Made by a program: the position numbers and the translations under genes. A stretch of 64,000 nt of DNA from Juglans regia (lineage: Eukaryota; Streptophyta; Magnoliopsida; Fagales; Juglandaceae): the NCBI RefSeq assembly GCF_001411555.2, contig NC_049904.1:32253370-32317369 (forward strand), in the 5' to 3' direction. Position 1 is the stretch's first letter; each line of letters begins with the position of its first letter. The notes below the pieces were generated by a model. The model was not told the DNA's origin, searched no databases, and was given only the letters and a program-made list of their open reading frames with translations. This document shows positions 1 through 10,644 of this stretch, piece by piece.

Positions 1-94
1 TTTTTGTTAAGCAGTATTATAATGTGTTTTTGTATGTAAGTTATACTAATATTTAACAGTATCGTATATAATTTTCATTACCCTAATGTTTTAG

Positions 95-2603
95 GTGGCA
101 CCATACAATACATTTTACTCTCACTTGGAAGAGCACATGAATGAAGTTGGCGTCAAGGCTACAATTAATAGATGGGATGAGCCCCTGGCACTAGGAATGG
201 TTGATCCACATGATTCATTATCTCATCCCGCAGGTGTCTCTGATGTGCAGGCTGAATCAGCTACACGCTTGGACCCTGACCAGTTCACGAACTTTTTGGT
301 ATGTTTTATACTTTGCTTGTGCTAACTTGGGTGGGAAGTTTTTCAGTGCTTCATTTGTTGGTTATTGAGCAATTAAATAGTCTATGAAACCCAGTACATA
401 GATTTCTGGACAGTATCTCTGTTTTAGTTTATTTTTATGTTCTTTTCTTGTGGGGTGTGTGCGCACGAGCCCATATTGACTTGGGCTTTTTTTTTTTTTT
501 TTCTTTTTCTTGGGGGCTGGGGTTTTTTTTAGAGTTTTTTTTCCTCTTCTTGAACTTATTTATGGTGTGTATGCCTCTTTTATTCGTTGACACACTAGAT
601 TCCAGACTGGTTTGGATGTGAATCCTCTGGGTCTACGAAAGACAACCCATTCCCACTACCAGATGTTTATTTGATGGCTCAGCAGAGAAATGTATGTCCA
701 CTGAACCATGCTGATTAATTGAGATGTGACATTTTTATTATATAACCGGGGTTTGTTATGTATTGAAGGGTTTTGTAATCCTAATTGATGTTTTTCCAGC
801 AAAAAAACTTGGGGGAGATCAAACAATTATTGAGGGAAGCACCCCTTGAAGAAAATCGGAAACGAGAGTTATCATCTGCACTTCATGTATATTTCAGAGA
901 CTGGTTATATGGTAATGATTTTCTCTTTCAGCTGTCTGTTTTATTGATACATGGTCTAAAAGCTGCTTGAAAATTATATGCATTTGGATTCTGGACCAGC
1001 CCATAAACCCATATTCATATAAATAACTCATTTTTATATAAGATAAGATTTTATTAAGATTTTTTTTATTGGCAAACATAAATTTTATTGGTGAGAAAGA
1101 AACATTTAGCCATGGAAAAAAAAATCATTAATAACTGGAGAAAATGTAAGCCGCCGAGTACACAGAAAGTATTCAAGAGATCCACCAAACTAGCTAAAGA
1201 GAAAAGGTGCTTGCAAGAGATCCACCCCAGTACAGAATTCTATTAGGAGCAATGCTAGATACAGTCCCCATTTGGGGACTGCAATGCAAGCCTAGGCAAT
1301 TTTATCTTTAATTTTTTTTAAAATTACAAAACTATCCCTCCTGAAATTATGCTTTTTCTCATTTAATAAGGGGTCTGTACATGCAGTCCCCAAGTGGGGA
1401 CTGCATATAGAATTTCTCTTCTATTAGTCATCTTTTATTTCATTGGTAATGTAACTGTTAAATTTTTGTTGAGGTAGCTTTCACACTCTAGTGCTGGTTG
1501 TCTGATGTGCCTTTAGTTCTGAAAGGATTTTTTTGATAAGATAGTGCTAAAATATTCTCGAGGGTTTCTTTCTTCTTATCATCCACATTATTCATTAGGA
1601 CTAGTAGGCTGTTGTCTGAATTTTATCAACTGTGATGTTATGTTGTTTATCCCTAAAAGAGTTCGGTCAATGTCTCTGGAGTTCCAAGACACCCCATCTT
1701 CTACCATTAGGCAAGGAGTCATAATTGGAAATAGTATTCCAGTCCCGGCTAATTGCTTATAAGACTCTCATTCACAAACCAAAGTTTAATAAAAAAGAGA
1801 AAAGTGGTTCTCATGAATAAAATTCCCAACTTCTCTTTTGCTTCAGGGGATCATTGAGAAAAAAACAAAAAAAAAATGGCTTGCCTTATCTAGAGAAGCG
1901 TGGAGTTGTGTAGTTACTCTGTATGTAAGGCAATTATTGAATTATGTTTAACACATTACTTGCAGCATCATGGGAAATTTTGGTCCGATGAAATTTCTGT
2001 CATACTAGAAATTTTGAATTCCTGTTTTATGGTGTTTCTATAGAAGGAATCCGACTCTCCGTTCCTTTTGCTTTCCTTGCTGGGTGTGTCTAGCTTTAAT
2101 CAATGCAAATACGAAGATAGCTTGCATACTAGAATCTTCATGTTCTGGAGATATAAAATGTGCAACTTGAGGGTTTGCCAAGAGATGTTACATGCTAGTC
2201 ATCTTTTGGCTTTGATATTGCTTGGAAACAGATGCAGCTGAGGTGGGTCAGTTGCACCAGGCTTGCTTGTTGGTTTCATGGTGGCCTAATCTTTTGATGG
2301 GGATAAATTTTCTGGTTCTACAGAATATGTTTTCTTCCACAGGCTCCACACATTCTAGAGTTGTTGTCATTGTCTGGAAGCCAACACAAAAAGTGGTGCC
2401 GGATGAAATCCTTTTATTTTTGCAGTGTTTCTTTCCGTATATTATATGTTTCAGATGGTGAGGGTTGGGATCGGTCTCTTTGCAAATAATAATAAAACAA
2501 CAATATTATCACCACATACTATTTAATGAGGTTTAACTATGTTGCATTTTTACCCACAGCTTCAGGAAACATCCGTCAACTTTACTGCCTACAAGGTGAC
2601 TGA
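95..2603 (+). CDS. TBCCD1: TBCC domain-containing protein 1-like, C-terminal part (5' end outside window)
   Basis: This is the last part of a tubulin-binding-cofactor-C-domain protein of the TBCCD1 type, which is linked to centrosome/Golgi positioning in animals and is poorly studied in plants. Four exons join in phase: 95-298, 599-691, 800-911 and 2560-2603, all with AG/GT borders. They encode about 151 residues ending in SGNIRQLYCLQGD and a TGA. The segments VVDPHDSLSHPAG-like, LDPDQFTNFLIPDWF and KRELSSALHV are what I recall as the conserved C-terminal block of plant TBCCD1. The last intron is 1.65 kb and carries a MITE at 1247-1418. The gene starts before base 1, so the N-terminal half and the TBCC fold cannot be judged. 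Family recognition is from memory; the exon phasing is directly visible. Confidence 0.8.
1247..1418. mobile_element. 172-bp MITE, Mutator-like, with 9-bp target-site duplication
   Basis: Terminal inverted repeats of about 37 bp lie at each end. Both contain the internal palindrome CAGTCCCCAnTTGGGGACTG, and the outer ends begin GAGnAATnCTA. The element is flanked by the direct repeat TTCTATTAG at 1238-1246 and 1419-1427. A 9-bp duplication is typical of Mutator-like elements. It sits in the last intron of the TBCCD1-like gene and has no coding capacity. Confidence 0.8.
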
Positions 2604-3847
2604 TAAATTGTTATGATGCAATGTCACAATTTAAGGATGTTACCGAAGTGAGCTCTCTAGTTTTAATTTTCAACGGTCACCAAGTTCCTGTTCCCACTCC
2701 TGGTGGTACTGCAGGCAGCTGAGAATCAACTTTATTGTTCTTCAGAATGGTAATAGCTATATATGCACTGAAACTGGTGCACAAAGTGGAGTTGGAAGAT
2801 ACATTTTCTAATCTCATTGTAATATTTAATTTTTGAAAAAAGAAAATCTGGCTGTAATATTCTGTTAACTAGGTTCACGGTGTTGTGAATTTTCTCTTGG
2901 TCTATCATGCTGAATTTCTTTAGCTTTCAAGTTTTGCTCCCTATTTATTTAGTTTTTGAGTTCACTCTTCCCGACCAAATTTGCCATGAATTTCAATTCG
3001 AATTTGCAGCTGGATATCAAACACTTGCTGTAATTCGTCCGAGAATAGGATGGAAAGGGGTGGGGTATGATGAGAGTTGGCATATCAACAAGTTACGGAT
3101 TGGTTCAAAGTAATTCAGGACCCGTTGTAAATCTTAAATACACGATCTCCTTCGACAAAATCCTATATAAGGTAAACTTCAAAGGATTATACTTGTAAAA
3201 TATCATATTTTCTGCCTTGAAATAGAAACTCGAGAAGGGCTCTGTTGCACTGAATGTATGAATCAACGTTCTTGCTGCGCCAAGGAGTCATTGAAAAAAA
3301 AAGAAAAATTTTATTCCTTAGCCTCATACACCACATACCATCTTTTTTTATGATTTCTTTAATTTTGTTCTCTTATCAAATGTGTGGTATATGAATTATG
3401 AGTAGAATAATTCAATTATTTTAAGAATAATAAAATCAAAAAAATCTTTAAAAAATTAAAGAAAATAAAAAAAAATTATGGTGTGTGGTGTATGGACTTA
3501 TGAATAGCAATGCTCGAGAAGGGTTCTGATGAAGGGAATGTCGTGGCCAAGAACCTTAATGATCATAAAGGGATCAGCAGGACCATTATGCTACGGATTT
3601 ATGAGTCTCTGAGTCGTGGCTACATGTATATATGCATAGATTCAAGCGATTTCATTACCCCATTTTAACAAACATGGTTGGTTAGTAGCAGCATATAATG
3701 AGTAGGGGCTTGCACTTTTTACATCGAAAGCATAGTAACCACGCATTAAAAATGGCTTTCTACTATCATTATACATATTAACAGACTTTCCTCCCACATT
3801 TTAAAACTATTTGAGTGGTACTGCAAAGTTTTAGCTTTTAATGAAGC
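2604..3847. other. 3' UTRs and intergenic DNA between two convergent genes
   Basis: This is the tail-to-tail gap between the TBCCD1-like gene (+) and STR9 (-). Apart from the MITE at about 3306-3514 I see only AT-rich sequence. The short open frame at 2907-3113 has no recognisable domain and is best read as 3' UTR or chance. Confidence 0.6.
3306..3514. mobile_element. MITE, family A (ATCATCC...ACACCACA ends)
   Basis: The left end runs through CTCATACACCACATACCAT, and the right end, reverse-complemented, gives CATACACCACACACCATAA. The two form a degenerate inverted repeat of about 35 bp around an AT-rich core. Related copies lie at 7933-8114, 29556-29727 and 43660-43760. Exact ends and target duplication are not clear. 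Confidence 0.6.
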
Positions 3848-5716
3848 CTAGCTCACTGGTGCAATTTGGAACAGCTTCTCTGCCTGCTCCGGGAAGAAGG
3901 TAATGAATAGATATGCACCTGCACATTTAGATATGAATTTTTTTCAAGAGATGAGGCATATCAGCATGGTAGCCTCATGGGGCTTTTGAAGAAGAACTTA
4001 CAGACAAGTACAGTTCCTAGTACAGCTGAGATTTTTCCCTGAACTGTAATCAATCCGCCTTTGCCCGCATCCTGTAATTCAGTGGTTCCAACAGAATCAA
4101 ATGTTCCTGCAAACACAAATCCTTTACTTTCTTTATCTACCCCTTACAGGATTAGCCAGATTCAGTAGAAGTGTTGGAATGAAATTTTAACCTGGTTTCA
4201 CAGCTTGAAGGCCTGATGTTATGCATGCTATGTTTTGAAAACCAGCTTGTTCTAGCTCTTTTGCAGCAACAGCAGACCTTGACATTGAAAAGGAAACAGA
4301 ACCCTGTCAAAAGGTTTCTAGATTAGGCAGAACATAACTCAATGTAAAGTAAAAAGAAATAAAATGGGCGTACTCTCAAAGTCCCAAATTAGATTGTATC
4401 TAATGTATGGAAACTAACCTCAATCCCTCTTGACAGACTAATAAGAGTTTACTTCCAGGCGAAAATTGGCTCTTAACAGATTGCACAAAATCAGGGTTGA
4501 GTTTAGTGAATGGCAGCCCAAAGAACAACCCCGAAAAATTGTTGTGTACTGTCCTCTTTAGGATTGTTCCTGCACCAAAATTACCAGCTAAAGAAAATTA
4601 TGGAACCCAAAAGACTCTGCAAATCTACAGAGGCATAGAGAAAGAATAAACAGTAAACACTGTATTAACAAGAACAGACACACAGACACACGCATAGGAA
4701 GAAAGCTTACCAAAATCATTATCTTGGTTTTCAATAAAAAGAGGCACATGATAACATGATTTTATATGAGCTCTGTCATATTGAGATTTGTCCCGCACAT
4801 CCAGAATTGTATACTCCTCAACTGATATTAGTTTCTTTGCTTCTTCAGCATTCACATAACTCACTTCTGCTTTAATGTTCAAATTTTTCCGGTGAAGTAG
4901 TTTCCCCGGCATGGTCCTTCCAATATGAGTTTCGGATACCAAGCAAGATGTCCGAAAGCTTCTGAAAAACACAACTTTGATCCCTTATTACCGTACTCAT
5001 AGATCCAAATTGTTATTCCTTGAAAGATTCAAAACTTTCATTTTCTGTTCTTTTCTTTTCTGCTGTTGAATCTAACAACCAAGTGCTGAATTGGTTGGAT
5101 AATGTGTAATTCATCGAAGTTCAATCATTCTTATCAATTGAAGATTTCAAGACAAGTAGTAACTTAACATCCTGGAAGAGCACATTTACCTTGAAGGAAC
5201 ACGTGTGTAAAGTGATTGAAACCTAGAATTTCCATTCTCGCTAAGCTCTATTCTCATGCCACGATCAATATAATTATATCTAACTCGACTTTGAACATAG
5301 GGTTGACATATCTGTATCTAAAAAACCCACAAATTTCTCTGTAGCGATCGGTTGGCATCAGAGAATTCCGAGCTAAAGAAACCAAAATAATTTTTAGATT
5401 CTCAATCTCCGCATTGTCGAGAAGTTCATAAGAACGAAGAATTCACGTTAAGTTAGTAAGCCAATAAGCATTCAAACTCTGTTGTTTTTTCATTCCATAA
5501 GAGAAGGGAGAAACTCACGTTAATTAACTTGAAATCTAACATCTTATTGCTATCTTCTGGAAATAGAAACTGAAACCAAATAATGGATAATAAAATAGCT
5601 AAGCAAAGCCAGAACTTATGAATGTGGGTAGTCGTGCATTTGAGTCAAGTAGGTAAGAAAGTGACCAGATTTTACCTTGTGGAAGACAAGGCCGAAGAAA
5701 ACCCGATGCCTGCCAT
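3848..5716 (-). CDS. STR9: Rhodanese-like domain-containing protein 9, chloroplastic
   Basis: This is a single-domain sulfurtransferase of plastids; the physiological substrate is not known. Minus-strand exons are 5676-5716, 4711-4961, 4419-4569, 4192-4277, 4002-4106 and 3848-3918. They total 705 nt, giving 234 residues with all phases agreeing. The start MAGI in the small first exon fits what I recall of Arabidopsis STR9, also 234 aa. The first ~35 residues are Ser/Arg-rich like a transit peptide. The rhodanese domain begins near VNAEEAKKLI; VDVRDKSQYDRAHI-type residues follow. The active-site loop is CQEGLR with Cys near residue 143. A hydrophobic C-terminal stretch (near SAVLGTVLVCAYLFITFF) suggests membrane anchoring. 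An alternative first exon at 5190-5257 also splices in phase (see findings). Confidence 0.87.
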
Positions 5717-6380
5717 TCTGAGCTCTCTCTCTCTCTCTCTCTCTCTCTCTAACTTAACGGACTACAGAGTATAGATAACGGGTGACCCAAGAAATTTAGG
5801 AGGACAATGGGTTCATGCCACGTGGCAGAAGAACTGGACCGGATATGTTGCATCCATCTTGGACGCCAATGGAAACAGTGGGAAAAACGGTAGTGGTGAC
5901 GACCAAAACGGAAGTGAAAATCCGTTTTTGACAGTTTCTGAGATTTGCATTTGCTTTTTTTTTTTTAACTTATCATATGACATCTACAATCTCCACATAA
6001 GATACTTATTAAAATAAATCACAGAGTAAAGATATCCACACAACACATTTCATAACATATTTTACAATACATGTTATAAAATAAAAGTATTTTTATAAAA
6101 TGATGCTAGTTTTATAAGATATTTTACAAAAATACCCATCTTTTTAAAACATTATTATGTAAAATATTGTGAAAAGTTATGTATGTGTATCATTTTCATA
6201 CATTAATAGGTTTGTCATCTAATATTTGGGCCACGTAATTTCTTCACTTGTCAAAACCAATAATAATAATAATAATAATCTAAAATGTAAACAGGCAAAA
6301 TCTCCTCTGAGGGGTAGCTTCCATTGCGATTCACCTCTTGCTGGCTTGGGTGGCAGTGGCCCATATTGATCCACCATGAG
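5717..6380. promoter_or_regulatory. STR9 upstream region
   Basis: This is the likely promoter and 5' leader of STR9 on the minus strand. It starts with a (CT)n tract at 5724-5751 just above the start codon, on the minus strand a GA-rich leader common in plant 5' UTRs. The rest, 5950-6250, is AT-rich and has a (TAA)n run near 6260. No core element was assigned with confidence. Confidence 0.4.
5724..5751. repeat. (CT)n microsatellite in STR9 5' leader
   Basis: Uninterrupted CT dinucleotides lie immediately upstream of the STR9 start exon. Confidence 0.9.
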
Positions 6381-7309
6381 TAGGGCTGAGTACCAACAAT
6401 GTCAGAGTCAGAGTGTCCTACCTCCGACTCCGACTCCAATTTGTATAGCGTTCGACTCCGACTTGTTAGAGTGAAATCGAATTTGGACTTTTGTGGCTTC
6501 TTTTTAATCCATTTGAACTTTCAATTTGATAATTTTAGGCTCTCATTAATTGAATCTAGCCTTTCAAATTTCAGTTTTTTTAAAAAAATAGTTTTTCAAT
6601 TTCAATTTTATTACAACATAACAAAATTTGAAAAAATAAATTCGACTCCAATTCGTATAGCCTCCTATCCAACTCCAACTTGTCAGAGCGGAGTTGGATT
6701 TGGACTTTTGTGGCTTTTTTCTAGTCCATTTGAATTTTTAATTTGACAATTTTAGACGCTCACTAATCGGATCTAGCCTTTTCAATTTTATTAAAATATA
6801 ACAAAAATTAAAAAAATAAATCATTGTACAAATTGATGTTATTATACATTAGTATTATATATCATTATAAATTTATATATTTGTATTTATACATAATACA
6901 TTAATATTAAATGTTATTATATATTAGTTATTATATAATTAGTATTACATATTATTATACATTAGTGTTTATACAATGATACATTAGTGATCATACATTA
7001 ATTGTTATTATACATTAGTGTTACATGATGGTAATAGTCAATTTATATTACATTTTAAGTATATTATTTTATAATAATTTGTTCATACTAGTATATTATT
7101 AAATTTAAGTAACTATATAAGTTATAGTTATACAAAATACATATATAATTAATATATAAAATATGCATATATTCTATTATTACCTCTGACTCTGATTTTG
7201 ACTTTTTTGGTTAAAAAACTCCATCTCCTACTTTGACTTACTGAAATCAGAGTAAAACTGGAGCGCAGTCATAAGCGAAGTCAAATTTTCAAAATTTTGC
7301 TCAGTCCTA
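6381..7309. mobile_element. 929-bp non-autonomous hAT-type element with 8-bp TSD
   Basis: The ends are TAGGGCTGAG and CTCAGTCCTA, inverted repeats with one mismatch. They are flanked by a perfect direct repeat ACCATGAG at 6373-6380 and 7310-7317. TAGGG-type ends and 8-bp duplications are standard for the hAT superfamily. No transposase frame is present. Internally a unit of roughly 235 bp, rich in GACTCCGACTCC motifs, is imperfectly repeated (about 6405-6640 and 6645-6830), followed by AT-rich sequence and a second GACT-rich part near the right end. The open frame at 6399-6746 is within this repeat and is not a gene. Confidence 0.8.
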
Positions 7310-7607
7310 ACCATGAGGTGCTCATTCCGTCAAAAGGGTAGCTGCCCCTGTGGTGGTTTGTTTTTCTAACAGAACTGCTCTCAAATCAGAATTAACATCT
7401 ACCTTAACTTCGACAACATCACAAAGCCTATTTATTACATTATTGGTTCAAAATAAAACCTTGGAAAAAAAAAAACAGGGAAAGATATCCGAGGAGAGTA
7501 TGATCAACATCTCTGAAAACAGACATACAACCAGTTCAGTAAACAGTGATGATTTTCTCCAGTAAGATGCCAATTTCTTCTTTGACAACGGCAGCAATGA
7601 AAATTTA

Positions 7608-9179
7608 TCAATCGACAGTGGATCTTTTCTTGGTGGTGTAAGGGTAGTATTCCTTGCCATTGTCAATTCTTGTAGTCTGACCGCCAGCATCAATTAAAGC
7701 AGAAGTGACTGCCAATGCTGCTCCAGCAGAAATTGCTGTTTTAATGCTCCTTCCTGTAAAATTACACTACGTTAACCATTATTCTTGACAATAATGGCCG
7801 TTGAAGATAACAAGCTGAAATAAAACACTAACTAAAAATTCAATATCCCGATGCAATCGCCTATAAAGGGGAGGTCACCTCCACACCTTACAAGTAGAAT
7901 GAATAGCCCATCAACCAACTTAATTGATGAAAAATTTTACTCATCATCCTTACACCACACATCTATTTTGATTTTTTATCTTTTGATTTTTTTTCCTTAG
8001 CAAGTATGTGGTGCAGGGATGATGAGTAGAATAACTCAATTAGTTTAGTAGGAATAAAATTTAAAAAATAAATAAAAAATAAAACGTGTGGTGTAGGAGG
8101 ATGTGTAGCAAAACCCATAATTGATATATGATTGACATATATGCATAATGAAGGGAATAAGCATGTTTGAGTTAATGTGACTCAAGTCTGAATTTGATCC
8201 CTGTATAGGGCATGTAAACTCAAATCTGCACCAACTATGAGCAGCATAACTTTGCATTGGAGGCAAGAGAAAATTTCTATGCCAGGCACATTGGACAGGC
8301 CAATATAACATGATTTGAAATGTTATTTTTCATCATGAAATTTATCATTTGCAATTACACTAGCTGATGTGAATCATATAATGCATTATAATTGACTTTT
8401 CACAAGTGGTTGTCGTGTGAAACCACTTAAAATGAACAACATCATGTGTGATAACAAATCCACGATGAAGACTAGCATTGCTTATACAAAATTTTTACAT
8501 CATCATCATAATATGAAAGAAATTTGAATTGATGTTTGCAACTTGCAACTAGTTTGACAGTCACAATCTTTGCGAAACAAGACATACCACTTAAATGACT
8601 CGCGATAACCTCATATCTTAAATTTTGAATTGGAAATGAAAAAGAGAACCCAAGGAAAAATAAATGCAAGTCACATTATCATCATCTAATACAGTAACTG
8701 ATAAATGAAGATCAAATCAAATGTGGTCACATGTCCTAACTCCAGCTGTCACCAAACCATACCAATTATCACATATTAAAACTCTCCAGCTAATAATGAA
8801 ACTCAATGCAGGAAAAAAAAACAAATCAATATAAGCACTCACCTTTGAAACCTAGAACAGTTGCGCCAGCCACAAAACCGCCAACAGCTCCATTGACAAA
8901 GTCTCTCTTCATCCTGTAATTCTGCACAAGCTGCTCAACACCAATGTAAACTCCCCCAATTGCAGCAAATGTCACCCCATAGTTACCCATCATCTTCAGG
9001 GTTCTTATTAGCCCCGGAAGAGCAACGTTTCTCTCAACACGAGGCACATCATACCATGTGGCAGCAATGGTCCCAAAAATAGTCCCGGCAGCAAAACCTG
9101 TTGTTGTACCTTTCATTGTCTTCATCAGTGGACTATCCTCTTCCTCCAAATACCTACGTTCTGCAGGGTCAATATCCAT
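7608..9179 (-). CDS. OEP16-3: Outer envelope pore protein 16-3 / complex I subunit B14.7-like (Tim17/22/23 family)
   Basis: This is a small integral membrane protein of the Tim17/Tim22/Tim23/PRAT family. The Arabidopsis protein has been reported in mitochondrial complex I (B14.7 subunit) and in plastid envelopes. Two minus-strand exons, 8843-9179 and 7608-7753, give 160 residues. The Glu-rich start YLEEEDSPLMKT is followed by four hydrophobic helices rich in Gly and Ala (GFAAGTIFGTI, MGNYGVTFAAIGGVYIGV, GAVGGFVAGATVLG, ISAGAALAVTSALI). The C-terminus QTTRIDNGKEYYPYT is as I recall from the Arabidopsis protein. The length is normal. The single intron holds a family A MITE (7933-8114). A 5'-UTR intron is likely: an acceptor lies just above the ATG near 9195, with a donor near 10088. 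Confidence 0.9.
7933..8114. mobile_element. MITE, family A, in OEP16-3 intron
   Basis: The left end ATTTTACTCATCATCCTTAC pairs with the right end GTAGGAGGATGTGTAGCAAA. The core includes the ACACCACA/TGTGGTGT pair. It has the same structure as the copies at 3306, 29556 and 43660. Confidence 0.65.
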
Positions 9180-10644
9180 GGCTTTCTTCTAACTGCCAAC
9201 TGGGTAGAAACCAAAGTTTCAAACAAATGAACAATCAGTACTCATACAACATTTATCACCTGGAAAGACAACAGTTGCACTCTAGACCCTAGACCACCAA
9301 CACGTTTCTCTCCATTTAATCAAAAGTTCCTCTGGCTCCATTTATTAAAAAAAAAAAAAAAAAGTTCCTCTAGCTCCACCTGTTTCAACAGAAAAATATT
9401 TTCGCATAAAAAAATAATTTTGTTCTAGTCCCCATTTTCCTTGAGTGCATTTGATCATACGCTTCGTTAATGGCTTCACGTATAAGTAACTCAAGGCATT
9501 TGAATTTCACTTTTCTCTGTGTCAACACAACTTTTATGTGGAAAAAAACACGATGTTAGGAAAAATCAATTTCCCAGCAACTCTCACTAAAACAACTGGA
9601 ACAGAAATGAAACGTGGATAGAAGTTATCTCCTTTCTCAATATTCAACTCTTACTAATCGAGAAGAAGATGGGGGAATAAAGGTGGGAAAACCTTTGAAT
9701 AACGTTTTGCAAGAACTTTTATGTGAGAAAAAAAAAAACAAAAAAAAACAAAAAGGAAAACGGATACATTTTTCTTATACGAAAAGCAGCGAACAAAAAA
9801 GTAAATTGAGGACCCAAACAAACTGCAGTAACGCAAACGACGTAACTGCAACAAAACTAAGCATTCGATCGCGTTATTTGGAACAAAAAAGAAGAAATAC
9901 GAATTTAGATCGAATCTCCGCTCACTTGAAACACACAAACGAGGATCGGTAATTATTATTCAAATTTAGGATTGGTTAATTCAAACCCTAGATATATACA
10001 CATGAAATTACATTGGATTTGAAGCGAAGAACCTCTGGATTGTTAGCCGGGATACGATCCAAGAAGTGTAAAGGAAATAGAAGGCTTACCTTTCCGAGTG
10101 TCGGACGCAATGCACAATGGGCGAGAGAAAGATATTGTCAGTCGGGCGCACTCGCTTCACATAAAATGCTCCTCCAAGTGCTCAGCTGCAGCCTCGCACC
10201 GCATCAGCGAAACCTCATGAATTGTCCATATTACCCTCACAAAAAGAAATGCGATTTTGTTTTTACCTTTACTTTCCTTTTTCACGAAAAGAAGGAAATG
10301 CCATTTTATCCTCCCCTCTCTCTCTCTTATAAACCTTTGAAATTATATTAAAGAGAAATGCTTTGCATCAGCATACTATATACAGCACTCTCGACATGCC
10401 TCACATAATTATTTATTTATTTTTTTTTCAACCGATCACATTAAGTGTGTTGGGGCTTCTCCAAACAATAGAGTGTGTAGAAGAATTTTTCTATATTAAA
10501 TATCCGAATAGTTATTACCTAGTTTCGGAATACGGACAAAGAGTGTTCGGGGGAGGTTTAGGGTTTAATCGACCTGAAGTGTATTGCAATTCTCGAAAGT
10601 GAGAGTCTCTGTGTAGCTGATATTGCAAGAGAGAGATTCTGAAG
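9180..10644. promoter_or_regulatory. Divergent 5' region between OEP16-3 and SIN2
   Basis: The two genes are head to head. The minus-strand leader of OEP16-3 seems to be split by an intron: the last leader exon is just above 9180, and a first leader exon lies between about 10089 and 10200. That leaves only some 400 bp (about 10210-10640) for both promoters, so this may be a shared bidirectional promoter. A TATA-like TTATAAA lies near 10329. The open frames in 9614-9952 and 10013-10351 show no domain and look like intron or leader sequence. Confidence 0.5.

Noticed and set aside
6251..6746. Ser/Glu-rich frames around 6400 as a coding gene
   Set aside because: They are translations of the GACTCC repeat inside the hAT-type element at 6381-7309.
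9654..10351. Overlapping open frames on both strands (9614-9952, 9654-9938, 10013-10351) as possible small genes
   Set aside because: Low-complexity Lys/Phe-rich translations, no domain, and the region is better explained as 5'-UTR intron and leader of OEP16-3.
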